64,000 nucleotides of DNA from an uncultured Lachnospiraceae bacterium. GTDB taxonomy: Bacteria > Bacillota > Clostridia > Lachnospirales > Lachnospiraceae. Shown here piece by piece: positions 8,970 to 17,446 of the stretch. The notes under the pieces are model-generated. The model was not told the origin of the DNA. It saw only the letters and a program-made list of their open reading frames with translations, and made no database searches. Every line of letters begins with the position of its first letter. Position 1 is the stretch's first letter. The stretch spans positions 62,001 through 126,000 of the forward strand of contig CAJTUB010000003.1 in NCBI GenBank assembly GCA_910579465.1, given 5' to 3'. The position numbers were made by a program, and so were the translations under genes.

Positions 8970-9587
8970 ATGAAAAAGAGAATGATAGCGTTTCTTGTAG
9001 TGGTTTTAGTCCTGACCTGCAGTACAGGGACCGCATATGCGGCGACGTCGACATACCGCGGGGCAGAGACGGTGGTTTATGAAACGGATTACGAGGCCAT
9101 GCGTCAGGCTATCATAGCAGGCATTGACGAGGAGGAGTATTTAGAGTATAAGGAGGATATAGAGAACGGCATCCGGATTCAGATTTTGTTTGATAAGCAG
9201 GGGAGGCTTAACCTGGATAGGCTTATGAAAGAGACTCATTTGCGGGAGACGGAGACGGATGAAGAGGTCATAGCTGCCGGGATAGAGAAAATCAGGGAAG
9301 AGTATCGTAAGATGAATGCGGTATATGAGGAAGAGCTTGCAAAGCTGGGAGTCGTAAAGGTAGAGCCGTCGAATCCGGAACATAGTGCAATGCTTACCTC
9401 GATGCAGAACGGGATGATTCTGGAGGCGGAGGGCTTTTCCGGTCTGTCAGCCGGGAGCACGGCAGGCTCCACCCCGGATTTCAAGCTGGTTACCCTGGGG
9501 ATTCTGGGGTTTGCCATATTGATATCGCTGTGCCGGAGGGAAGGAAGAAGGTCTTTCTCTGCAGAAAGCCATTTTTACCGGTATTGA
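8970..9587 (+). CDS. Unrecognised exported protein with KVEPSNPE module and C-terminal anchor
   Basis: The product has 205 residues: a signal peptide (KKRMIAFLVVVLVLTC, cut near AYAAT), an acidic helical region, the module LAKLGVVKVEPSNPEHSAML (about residues 125-144) and then STPDFKLVTLGILGFAILI, a likely membrane helix followed by basic RREGRR. The signal peptide and module are clearly related to those of the gene at 7221, but the large Tyr/Asn-rich domain of that protein is absent and replaced by the anchor. The ATG at 8970 has AGGAGG at the right distance. It may be a membrane-bound paralogue or a shortened copy; function unknown. Confidence 0.7.
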   Translation: MKKRMIAFLVVVLVLTCSTGTAYAATSTYRGAETVVYETDYEAMRQAIIAGIDEEEYLEYKEDIENGIRIQILFDKQGRLNLDRLMKETHLRETETDEEVIAAGIEKIREEYRKMNAVYEEELAKLGVVKVEPSNPEHSAMLTSMQNGMILEAEGFSGLSAGSTAGSTPDFKLVTLGILGFAILISLCRREGRRSFSAESHFYRY

Positions 9588-9612
9588 CGAGAGAGTGGAG
9601 CAATAGACATCT

Positions 9613-9646
9613 GGGACTGTGCAGTAAGTGCAGTCCCATTTTCTTT
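9613..9646 (+). terminator. Intrinsic terminator after the exported-protein operon
   Basis: GGGACTG (9613-9619) pairs with CAGTCCC (9631-9637), followed by ATTTTCTTTT. It ends the three-gene unit starting at 7221. Confidence 0.8.
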
Positions 9647-9656
9647 TGAAAAAATC

Positions 9657-9685
9657 TTTTCTTTCTGCCCAAAAGGTGGTATACT
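9657..9685 (+). promoter_or_regulatory. Probable SigA promoter of apt
   Basis: TATACT at 9680-9685 preceded by GG; the -35 box at 17 bases is TTTTCT (9657-9662), weak. A nearly identical arrangement lies before the AAA+ gene at 54758. Confidence 0.55.
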
Positions 9686-9765
9686 TATTTTATTGCAGTA
9701 TTTTTGGCGGGAGTCATTCAACGGACCGGATGCCCTGCGGACAGAGGTTTTACGAGGAGGCACTT

Positions 9766-10290
9766 ATGAAAACAGTGGAAGATTATATCAGAACCATTCC
9801 GGATTTTCCGGAGCCGGGGATTCTATTCCGCGATGTAACGAGTATTTTGCAGGATGCAGACGGGTTCCGGCTGGCAGTTCAGGAGATGCAGAAAAGAATA
9901 GAAACAGTGGAGTTTGACGTTATAGCAGGTGCCGAGTCCCGGGGATTTATTTTCGGGGCACCTCTTGCATACAATTTAAATAAGGCGTTTGTGCCGATAA
10001 GGAAAAAGGGAAAGCTTCCGTGCGAAACGATAGAGGCAACCTATGAACTGGAATACGGTACGGCAGCAATCGAGATACATAAGGATGCAATTCTGCCGGG
10101 ACAAAGGGTAGTCATTGTAGACGACTTAATTGCGACCGGGGGCACTATAGAGGCGGCAATACGGCTGGTAGAGCAGCTTGGCGGCAAAGTGGTAAAGGTG
10201 TTGTTCTTGATGGAACTTGCAGGCTTAGAGGGCAGGAAGAAACTTACCGGTTATGATGTAGAGGCAGTCGTAACCTATGCCGGAAAGTAA
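9766..10290 (+). CDS. apt: Adenine phosphoribosyltransferase
   Basis: Salvages adenine by joining it to PRPP to give AMP. The 174-residue protein begins MKTVEDYIRTIPDFPEPG, the classic apt start, and carries the PRPP-binding loop VVIVDDLIATGGT (about residues 120-132) and AGAESRGFIFG. The ATG at 9766 has ACGAGGAGG ahead of it; longer in-frame starts upstream would include the promoter region. It is the first gene before rel, an order (apt then rel) conserved in many Firmicutes and consistent with a purine-nucleotide link to (p)ppGpp metabolism. Confidence 0.96.
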   Translation: MKTVEDYIRTIPDFPEPGILFRDVTSILQDADGFRLAVQEMQKRIETVEFDVIAGAESRGFIFGAPLAYNLNKAFVPIRKKGKLPCETIEATYELEYGTAAIEIHKDAILPGQRVVIVDDLIATGGTIEAAIRLVEQLGGKVVKVLFLMELAGLEGRKKLTGYDVEAVVTYAGK

Positions 10291-10367
10291 CTGCGGGCAG
10301 AGAAAATTTGTTTCATTTCATGGTGGGTTTTACGCAGAAAGGCAGATTTGCCGGAGTAGGGGGCAGC

Positions 10368-12683
10368 ATGGAAACAAAAACGGAAACAAAAATGGCGGCA
10401 AAAGAAGGAACTATGCAGAATAAACGGACAGACAAAAAAGAGCTTAGTACACCGGCTGATTTTACAAGCCCGGAGGAATTGTACCAGAAGCTGGTTGAAA
10501 CAATACGCGCTTACCACCCGTCTACGGATTTGTCGATGGTGGAAAAGGCGTATCATCTTGCGGATGAAGCGCACAAGGGGCAGCTGCGCAAGTCCGGCGA
10601 GCCGTATATTATCCATCCGATCTGTGTGGCGATTCTTCTGGCAGAGCTGGAGTTAGACAAGGAGACCATTATTGCGGGGATTCTGCATGACGTGGTGGAA
10701 GATACCGCATATACGTTAGAGGAAATCCGGGAGCTGTTCGGCAGTGAAATCGCGCTGTTAGTGGACGGCGTAACAAAGCTGACACAGCTCAATTATTCCA
10801 AGGATAAGGTGGAGCTTCAGGCGGAGAACCTCCGTAAGATGTTTCTTGCCATGGCGAAGGATATCCGCGTTATTTTGATTAAGCTGGCGGACCGGCTTCA
10901 TAATCTGCGGACGCTTCAGTACCAGAAGCCGGAAAAGCAGATTGAAAAGGCAAGGGAAACGATGGACATTTATGCGCCTCTGGCACAGCGTCTGGGTATT
11001 TCCAAGATTAAAATCGAGCTGGATGACCTGGCACTGCGTTACCTTGAGCCGGAGGTCTGTAAGGACCTGGAAGAGAAGATAGCACTTCGTAAGGATGAGC
11101 GGACAGAGTTTATTAACGGGATTATCGAGGAGGTCGGAAAGCACATCCGGGAGTTTGGAATCCAGGCTGAAATCAGCGGACGCGTGAAGCACTTCTTCAG
11201 CATTTATAAAAAGATGGTAAACCAGAACAAGACGCTGGACCAGATTTATGATTTGTTTGCGGTGCGTATTATGGTAAATACCGTGAAGGACTGCTATGCC
11301 GCGCTCGGCATTATCCATGAGATGTATAAGCCGATACCGGGACGGTTCAAGGATTATATCGCTATGCCGAAGGCAAATATGTACCAGTCCCTGCATACGA
11401 CGCTGATCGGACCGAACGGTACGCCGTTTGAAATCCAGATCCGTACGTTTGAAATGCACCGGACTGCGGAATACGGTATTGCGGCGCACTGGAAGTATAA
11501 GGAGACGCAGAACGGGGTAAAGTCCTCTGATACGGAGGAGGAGAAGCTCGCATGGCTGCGCCAGATTCTGGAGTGGCAGCAGGATATGTCGGACAGCAAG
11601 GAGTTTTTAAGCTCGATTAAGGATGACCTTGACCTGTTCTCTGACCGGATTTACTGTTTTACGCCGAGCGGGGACGTAAAAAACCTGCCGGCAGGCTCCT
11701 GTCCGGTGGATTTTGCCTATGCAATCCACAGTGCGGTAGGAAATAAGATGGTTGGCGCCAGGGTAAACGGAAAAATAGTGCCGATTGAGTACCACCTTCA
11801 GAACGGGGACCGTGTCGAGATTGTCACATCCCAGAATATGAAGGGACCGAGCCGTGACTGGCTTTCGATTGTAAAGAGCACGCAGGCGAAAAATAAAATC
11901 AACCAGTGGTTTAAGACCGAGTTAAAGGACGACAACATTGTCCGCGGGAAGGAGCTGCTTTCCGCGTATTGTAAGGCGAAGGGAATCTCCCTTGGGGAGA
12001 TTGCAAAGCCGGAGTTTATAGCTGTCTGCACACGGAAGTACGGTTTCCGTGACTGGGACGCAGTGCTTGCCGCAATCGGACAGGGCGCCTTAAAGGAAGG
12101 CCAGATTGCAAACCGGCTGAAGGAGGAGTACAGCAAGAAGGCAAAGCAGGAGATTACGGACGAAAAGCTGTTAGAGAGCATCGGAAGTACAAAGGAGACA
12201 AAGCCGGTTTCCGGCAGGTCAAAGCCGGGACTTACGGTACAGGGGCTGGAGGATGCGGCAGTGCATCTTTCCAAGTGCTGTTCCCCGGTGCCGGGAGATG
12301 AGATAATCGGCTTTGTGACAAGAGGAAGGGGTGTTTCCGTCCACCGGACCGACTGCATCAATATTGTCAATGCCTCGGAGGATGACAGAAAACGGATGAT
12401 TTCCGTGGAGTGGAGCTATCCGGAGAATCTGAAGGCATCCGAAAGCTATTTTGCGGAGATTAAGATTTATGCCAATAACCGGAGCGGCGTGCTGTTGGAT
12501 ATTTCCAGGATATTTACAGAGAATAAGATAGATATTGCCTCGTTAAATTCCCGTACAAGCAAGCAGGGGACCGCAACGATTACGGTCGGCTTCCAGGTAA
12601 AGGGAAAGGAGCAGCTCCAGTACCTGATTACGAAAATCGGAACAGTAGAGAGCGTGCTTGACGTGGCGCGCACGACCGGCTGA
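10368..12683 (+). CDS. rel: Bifunctional (p)ppGpp synthetase/hydrolase (Rel)
   Basis: Makes and degrades (p)ppGpp, the stringent-response alarmone, in response to uncharged tRNA on ribosomes. Domains in order: HD hydrolase with HDVVED near residue 107; synthetase with RFKDYIAMPK near 326, whose RxKD motif is the signature of bifunctional enzymes, then EIQIRT; TGS (FTPSGDVKNLP to GDRVEIVTS); zinc-finger/helical region with HLSKCCSPVPGDEI; C-terminal ACT domain (IKIYANNRSGVLLDIS). The start at 10368 (METKTET) has a GTAGGGGG site; an in-frame ATG at 10308 would add 20 residues without one. In Bacillus, rel is followed by dtd, hisS and aspS; here only aspS is found downstream. Confidence 0.96.
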   Translation: METKTETKMAAKEGTMQNKRTDKKELSTPADFTSPEELYQKLVETIRAYHPSTDLSMVEKAYHLADEAHKGQLRKSGEPYIIHPICVAILLAELELDKETIIAGILHDVVEDTAYTLEEIRELFGSEIALLVDGVTKLTQLNYSKDKVELQAENLRKMFLAMAKDIRVILIKLADRLHNLRTLQYQKPEKQIEKARETMDIYAPLAQRLGISKIKIELDDLALRYLEPEVCKDLEEKIALRKDERTEFINGIIEEVGKHIREFGIQAEISGRVKHFFSIYKKMVNQNKTLDQIYDLFAVRIMVNTVKDCYAALGIIHEMYKPIPGRFKDYIAMPKANMYQSLHTTLIGPNGTPFEIQIRTFEMHRTAEYGIAAHWKYKETQNGVKSSDTEEEKLAWLRQILEWQQDMSDSKEFLSSIKDDLDLFSDRIYCFTPSGDVKNLPAGSCPVDFAYAIHSAVGNKMVGARVNGKIVPIEYHLQNGDRVEIVTSQNMKGPSRDWLSIVKSTQAKNKINQWFKTELKDDNIVRGKELLSAYCKAKGISLGEIAKPEFIAVCTRKYGFRDWDAVLAAIGQGALKEGQIANRLKEEYSKKAKQEITDEKLLESIGSTKETKPVSGRSKPGLTVQGLEDAAVHLSKCCSPVPGDEIIGFVTRGRGVSVHRTDCINIVNASEDDRKRMISVEWSYPENLKASESYFAEIKIYANNRSGVLLDISRIFTENKIDIASLNSRTSKQGTATITVGFQVKGKEQLQYLITKIGTVESVLDVARTTG

Positions 12684-12699
12684 CGGGAAGGAGCGGAGT

Positions 12700-13335
12700 A
12701 TGGTAAAGGTATACGCAATACGGGTAAGCCTGTTTGTTACAAACTGCTACCTTGTGATGAAGGAAGAAAGCAAAGAAGGATTTTTAATTGACCCGGGCGG
12801 ACATGAGGAAAGGATTTTTGCCGCTTTGGCCGAAAAGGAAGTAAAGCTCGTGGCAATTTATCTGACCCACGGGCATCTGGACCATATGATGGCGGCAGAG
12901 CGGCTCCGGGAGGAGTACGGGGTGCCGGTATACTGCCATGCAGCGGAGCTGGCGGTGCTTGCGGATCCGGTGCAGAACCTGACCAGCCGGTTTTTGCGGC
13001 ATTCCTATGTATTAAACGGGGCAGAGCCTCTTTCGGACGGGGCGGAGTTTGTGACGGCAGGAATCCGGGTGAAGCTGATTTCCACGCCGGGGCATACGCA
13101 GGGCGGGTGCTGCTATTATCTGCCGGAGGAGGGCATTTTGTTTTCCGGGGATACCTTGTTTTACAGAAGCATCGGAAATACGGAATTTCCGGGTGGAAGC
13201 ATGTCGGTACTTGCCAATTCCATCCGTGAGAAGCTTTATGTGCTTCCGGAGGAGACCGTGGTCTATGCCGGGCACGGAGAGGAAACGGATATCGGTTCGG
13301 AAAAACGGGAAAATCCTTATGTCCCGGCAATCTGA
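12700..13335 (+). CDS. MBL-fold metallo-hydrolase (glyoxalase II-like)
   Basis: A 211-residue cytoplasmic hydrolase of the metallo-beta-lactamase fold. The zinc-binding motif THGHLDH lies near residues 62-68, followed by STPGHTQGG, FSGDTLF and VYAGHGEETDIG, together the full set of ligands for a dinuclear zinc site. The length matches the short glyoxalase II-like/YcbL group rather than full glyoxalase II. The start at 12700 has AAGGAG ahead; longer in-frame starts would overlap rel. It lies 16 bases after rel and 29 before hemZ, an order I believe is common in Lachnospiraceae. Substrate unknown. Confidence 0.9.
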   Translation: MVKVYAIRVSLFVTNCYLVMKEESKEGFLIDPGGHEERIFAALAEKEVKLVAIYLTHGHLDHMMAAERLREEYGVPVYCHAAELAVLADPVQNLTSRFLRHSYVLNGAEPLSDGAEFVTAGIRVKLISTPGHTQGGCCYYLPEEGILFSGDTLFYRSIGNTEFPGGSMSVLANSIREKLYVLPEETVVYAGHGEETDIGSEKRENPYVPAI

Positions 13336-13364
13336 AGCAAAGAAAACGGAAGGAACAAAGAGAA

Positions 13365-14843
13365 ATGATTCAATTAAGGCTGACGAGCGAAGCGTTCGAG
13401 CAGGATATCAGACCGTTGGTAACGTCGTTTTTCCCGAAGGAGGAGCTTACCGTTTTTTATGACGGGCAAGCAGCGGAGGAAGGCTTCCGCTATCTTCTGA
13501 CCGGAGAATGGGGCGAAGACGGTTTTTTGCTTTGCCTGTACCGGGGGGCGGACACGGAGAAGGCAGTACAAAGCGAACAGAAGGCGCTGCCGCTTGCAGA
13601 GCGGAAACGCTATCGTGACGAGGTAAAGCGGGCAGTGTACCGGATGCTTTCGGCGGAAACGGGACGCACGCTTCCCTGGGGGACGTTAACCGGAGTACGT
13701 CCGGTCAAGCAGGTGTTAGAGCGTCTTATGGCAGGAGAACCTCCGGAGTCCGTGGATGCATTTTTACAAAAGGAATATTACTGTTCCAAAGAAAAGCGGG
13801 AGCTGAGTCTTGCGGTAGCGACGAAAGAGAAAAAGCTGCTTACGCGGTTAGATTATGAAAACAGTTACAGTCTCTATCTTGGGATACCTTTTTGTCCTAC
13901 TACCTGTCTGTATTGCTCATTTACTTCTTATCCGTTGGAACGGTTCGGACATCTTACCGGTGATTATGTGAAAGCTTTAAAACGGGAAATCGCAGCAAGT
14001 GCGGACCTTCTGTCCGGCAAACGTCTGGCAACGGTTTATTTCGGGGGCGGAACGCCGACGGCACTTTCCACAGAGGAGCTGCGGGAGGTGATTGCCGCAG
14101 TAAAAGCGCATTTCCCGGTAGAGCAGGCGACGGAGTGGACCGTGGAGGCCGGGAGGCCGGACAGTATCACGCCGGAGAAGCTTACGATGCTGATGGAGGA
14201 GGGGGTTACAAGAATCTCCATCAATCCGCAGACGATGAACCAGAAGACGCTGGAGCTCATCGGGAGACGGCATACCGCAGAGCAGATTGTGGAAGCCTAT
14301 GCCGCCGCAAGGGCAGCGGGCTTTACCAATATCAATATGGATTTAATCCTGGGTCTGACCGGGGAAAATGCGGAGGATGTCGAGGAAACGCTCCGGCAGG
14401 TCGGGACACTTGCACCGGACAGCGTGACCGTGCATACACTCGCATTAAAGCGTGCGGCAAGGCTGAATATCGAACGGGAACAGTACCGCGGCATGGATGC
14501 GGTCTGTGTGAACGACATGCTGGAGGCGTCGGTCCGGTTTGCAAGGCAGTACGGATATGAGCCGTATTATCTGTACCGTCAGAAAAATATGGAGGAAAAC
14601 CTGGAAAACGTGGGATATGCAAAGGAAGGAAAAGAGGGCCTTTACAATATCCTAATGATGGAGGAAAAGCATTCGATTCTTGCGCTTGGCGCAGGCGGAA
14701 CGACAAAGCTGGTGCTTCCGGGCGGGCGGATTGAACGCTCTGAGAACGTGAAGAGCTTAAAGGATTATCTGGAGCGCACAGAGGAAATGATAGCGAGAAA
14801 GCAGGCGTTTTTCCGGCAATATGAAGGGCTTTGGCAGGAATAG
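13365..14843 (+). CDS. hemZ: HemZ-like radical SAM coproporphyrinogen dehydrogenase family protein
   Basis: Radical SAM enzyme of the HemN superfamily, 492 residues. The iron-sulfur cluster motif CPTTCLYC is at residues 177-184 (C177, C181, C184), followed by VYFGGGTPTAL for SAM binding. The long N-terminal extension with TLTGVRPVKQVLERL before the radical SAM core marks the HemZ group, annotated as oxygen-independent coproporphyrinogen III oxidase in Bacillus. In anaerobes without a full heme pathway its true substrate is unclear. It is the fourth gene of the apt-rel-MBL-hemZ-HD run. Confidence 0.88.
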   Translation: MIQLRLTSEAFEQDIRPLVTSFFPKEELTVFYDGQAAEEGFRYLLTGEWGEDGFLLCLYRGADTEKAVQSEQKALPLAERKRYRDEVKRAVYRMLSAETGRTLPWGTLTGVRPVKQVLERLMAGEPPESVDAFLQKEYYCSKEKRELSLAVATKEKKLLTRLDYENSYSLYLGIPFCPTTCLYCSFTSYPLERFGHLTGDYVKALKREIAASADLLSGKRLATVYFGGGTPTALSTEELREVIAAVKAHFPVEQATEWTVEAGRPDSITPEKLTMLMEEGVTRISINPQTMNQKTLELIGRRHTAEQIVEAYAAARAAGFTNINMDLILGLTGENAEDVEETLRQVGTLAPDSVTVHTLALKRAARLNIEREQYRGMDAVCVNDMLEASVRFARQYGYEPYYLYRQKNMEENLENVGYAKEGKEGLYNILMMEEKHSILALGAGGTTKLVLPGGRIERSENVKSLKDYLERTEEMIARKQAFFRQYEGLWQE

Positions 14844-14864
14844 GAAAACTACGAGGAGGATATC

Positions 14865-15530
14865 ATGTATAGCGGTACGGACGATTTTGAGCGGGTATAT
14901 CATAACATACAGGAAGTATATAAGAAAAACGGAATCGAGGCAACAGTGCAGGGGGACTTAGAGGACGCCTTTGACCACGGGGTGCTGGTAACGAAGACCG
15001 TGCGCCTGCTCTGTGAGGCTCTGGAGCTGTCGGACGAGTTTAAGGAACAGGTCCTTACGGCAGCAGGGCTGCATGATGTCGGGAAACTGAAGCTTGGCCA
15101 GTTCCTTTACGGCCGTGATAAGAATGCGATGCACGTGGAGGAAATGCGCTATATGCGGATGCATGCGGAAACCGCGCGGAATATGCTGCAGCTCTGCGGC
15201 TATCCGGATACGATTATACAGGCAGTGTACCACCACCATGAAAATTACGATGGTTCCGGGTATCCGGACAATCTGGCAGGCATCCGGATTCCGCTGTCCG
15301 CCCGGATTTTAAAGGTATGCGATACGTTCTGTGCCCTGATTTCGGAGCGCCCTTACCGGAAGGCGTTCGAGTTTGATACGGCGTTAGAGATGATGATAGA
15401 GGATTCCAAAGACCTGGATATGGGAATTTTTCTGGAGTTTATGAAATTGTACCATTCTGAGGCATTTGAGGAAATCAGGGACTATGCAAAATTTTTAAAT
15501 CAGAAAAAACACTATTTACATGGAGCGTAA
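14865..15530 (+). CDS. Stand-alone HD-GYP domain phosphohydrolase
   Basis: A 221-residue HD-domain protein: HD dyad at GLHDVGKLKL (H70, D71), HAET near residue 104 and HHHENYDGSGYP (about residues 123-134), the last being the GYP signature of cyclic-di-GMP phosphodiesterases. It has no receiver, PAS or membrane domain. It lies directly after hemZ with a GAGGAGG site, in the operon with rel, and its last codons overlap a hairpin before aspS. Activity on cyclic di-GMP is inferred from the motifs; another phosphorylated signal is possible. Confidence 0.85.
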   Translation: MYSGTDDFERVYHNIQEVYKKNGIEATVQGDLEDAFDHGVLVTKTVRLLCEALELSDEFKEQVLTAAGLHDVGKLKLGQFLYGRDKNAMHVEEMRYMRMHAETARNMLQLCGYPDTIIQAVYHHHENYDGSGYPDNLAGIRIPLSARILKVCDTFCALISERPYRKAFEFDTALEMMIEDSKDLDMGIFLEFMKLYHSEAFEEIRDYAKFLNQKKHYLHGA

Positions 15531-15538
15531 AATAGTGT
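15509..15538. repeat. Inverted repeat at the aspS promoter
   Basis: ACACTATTT (15509-15517) and AAATAGTGT (15530-15538) are perfect inverted repeats, extendable by two pairs with one bulged base. The repeat spans the HD gene stop codon and the -35/-10 spacer of the aspS promoter. There is no T run, so an operator or an mRNA-end stabilising hairpin is as likely as a terminator. Confidence 0.6.
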
Positions 15539-15543
15539 AATAT
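15515..15543 (+). promoter_or_regulatory. Probable SigA promoter of aspS
   Basis: TTTACA at 15515-15520, 17-base spacer, TAATAT at 15538-15543. It overlaps the inverted repeat at 15509-15538. The leader of about 50 bases is too short for a T-box. Confidence 0.6.
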
Positions 15544-15600
15544 TATTATATGAATTTTGGGAGCCTTCGGGATTCGAAAAGGATAAAGGAGGAGAAAACA

Positions 15601-17394
15601 ATGGCGGAGTCAATGTCCGGCTTAAAGAGAAGCCATCGCTGCACAGAGGTGAGTAGCCGCAATATAGGCGAAAACGTGACTGTTATGGGGTGGGTACAGA
15701 AGAGCCGTAATAAGGGCGGAATTATCTTTTTGGATTTGCGCGACCGTTCCGGTCTGTTGCAGATTATTTTTGAGGAGGATACCTGTGGATGTGAAAATTT
15801 TGAAAAAGCAGAGAAACTCCGGAGCGAATTTGTAATCGCGGTAAAGGGGAAAGTGGTGGCACGTTCGGGTGCGGTAAATGAGACGATGGTGACCGGTGAT
15901 ATCGAGGTGCGCGCGGAGGAGCTCCGGATTCTTTCCGAGGCGGATGTGCCGCCGTTCCCGGTAGAGGAGGACTCAAAGACGAAGGAGGAGCTTCGGCTGA
16001 AGTACCGTTACCTTGACCTGCGCCGTCCGGATCTGCAGAGGAACCTGATGATGCGCAGTAAGGTGGCAACGTTGACGCGCCAGTTTCTTGCCGAGGAGGG
16101 CTTCCTTGAAATCGAGACCCCGATGCTGACAAAGAGTACGCCGGAGGGAGCAAGGGATTATCTTGTGCCGAGCCGTGTGCATCCGGGCAGCTTTTACGCG
16201 CTGCCGCAGTCGCCGCAGCTGTTCAAGCAGCTTCTGATGGTGTCCGGCTATGACCGTTATTTCCAGATTGTAAAGTGCTTCCGTGACGAGGATTTGCGTG
16301 CGGACCGTCAGCCGGAGTTTACCCAGATTGACATGGAGCTGTCCTTTGTGGACATCGAGGATGTCCTGGATGTGAACGAGCGCCTGCTGCAGAAGCTGTT
16401 CAAGGAGGTTCTGGATGTAGAGGTGAAGCTTCCGATTCCGCGTATGACATGGCAGGAGGCGATGGACCGCTTCGGTTCCGATAAGCCGGATACCCGTTTT
16501 GGAATGGAGCTTACGGATGTGTCTGCCACAGTGGCAGGCTGCGGGTTCGGCGTATTTACCGGGGCGCTTGCAAACGGCGGCTCTGTGCGCGGTATCAATG
16601 CCAAAGGACAGGCGGGAATGCCGCGTAAGAAGATTGATGCGCTGACAGAGTTTGCAAAGGGCTACGGGGCGAAAGGACTTGCCTACCTTGCAGTAGAAGC
16701 GGACGGAAGCTATAAGTCTTCCTTTGCAAAGTTTATGACAGAGGAGGAGCTGAAGGCGCTGGTAGCTGCCATGCAGGGAGAAGCGGGCGATTTGCTCTTA
16801 TTTGCCGCGGATAAAAATAAAGTGGTTTATGATGTGCTTGGCGCACTTCGTCTGGAGCTGGCAAAGCAGCTGGGACTGCTTGAGAAGGACCAGTATAACT
16901 TCCTCTGGGTGACAGAGTTCCCGCTGTTAGAGTACAGTGAGGAGGAAGGACGCTATGTGGCAATGCATCACCCGTTTACGATGCCGATGGAGGAAGACCT
17001 CGCGCTTCTTGACACCGACCCGGGCAAGGTGCGTGCAAAGGCTTATGATATTGTGTTGAACGGCACGGAAATCGGAGGGGGTTCTGTGCGTATTTTCCAA
17101 AACCATATACAGGAAAAGATGTTTGAAATGTTAGGCTTTACAAAAGAGGCAGCGTATGAAAGATTCGGCTTTTTACTGAATGCATTCCGATATGGCGTAC
17201 CGCCGCATGCCGGTCTGGCGTATGGTCTGGACCGTCTGGTAATGCTGATGGCGAAGGAGGATTCCATCCGCGATGTCATTGCATTCCCGAAGGTAAAGGA
17301 TGCGTCCTGTCTGATGACGGATGCGCCGAATGTCGTCGATGAAAAGCAGCTAGAAGAGCTGGCATTGCACATTGCGGCAGAGCCTGAGGTGTAA
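15601..17394 (+). CDS. aspS: Aspartyl-tRNA synthetase
   Basis: Class II aminoacyl-tRNA synthetase that charges tRNA with aspartate. Order of parts: OB-fold anticodon-binding domain (VTVMGWVQKSRNKGG), motif 2 region FRDEDLRADRQPEFTQ, the bacterial GAD insert (about residues 290-410), and C-terminal motif 3 GLAYGLDRLVMLM. The 597-residue length is normal for bacterial AspRS. The ATG at 15601 has AAAGGAGGAG ahead; an upstream in-frame ATG at 15550 lacks a site. Whether it is discriminating or also charges tRNA-Asn depends on gatCAB, which is not in the window. Confidence 0.97.
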   Translation: MAESMSGLKRSHRCTEVSSRNIGENVTVMGWVQKSRNKGGIIFLDLRDRSGLLQIIFEEDTCGCENFEKAEKLRSEFVIAVKGKVVARSGAVNETMVTGDIEVRAEELRILSEADVPPFPVEEDSKTKEELRLKYRYLDLRRPDLQRNLMMRSKVATLTRQFLAEEGFLEIETPMLTKSTPEGARDYLVPSRVHPGSFYALPQSPQLFKQLLMVSGYDRYFQIVKCFRDEDLRADRQPEFTQIDMELSFVDIEDVLDVNERLLQKLFKEVLDVEVKLPIPRMTWQEAMDRFGSDKPDTRFGMELTDVSATVAGCGFGVFTGALANGGSVRGINAKGQAGMPRKKIDALTEFAKGYGAKGLAYLAVEADGSYKSSFAKFMTEEELKALVAAMQGEAGDLLLFAADKNKVVYDVLGALRLELAKQLGLLEKDQYNFLWVTEFPLLEYSEEEGRYVAMHHPFTMPMEEDLALLDTDPGKVRAKAYDIVLNGTEIGGGSVRIFQNHIQEKMFEMLGFTKEAAYERFGFLLNAFRYGVPPHAGLAYGLDRLVMLMAKEDSIRDVIAFPKVKDASCLMTDAPNVVDEKQLEELALHIAAEPEV

Positions 17395-17446
17395 GGGGTA
17401 GGAGCGCAGAATCCGTTGTCCTCGTATTTTGAGTAAGGAGAAGACT

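Noticed and set aside
14135..14560. Plus-strand frame of 141 codons inside hemZ
   Set aside because: Glycine/arginine-rich shadow in another frame of a well-conserved radical SAM gene.
15544..15600. T-box leader of aspS, and likewise argS (35754-35806)
   Set aside because: Leaders of about 50 bases are too short and lack the AGGGTGG-type T-box sequence.
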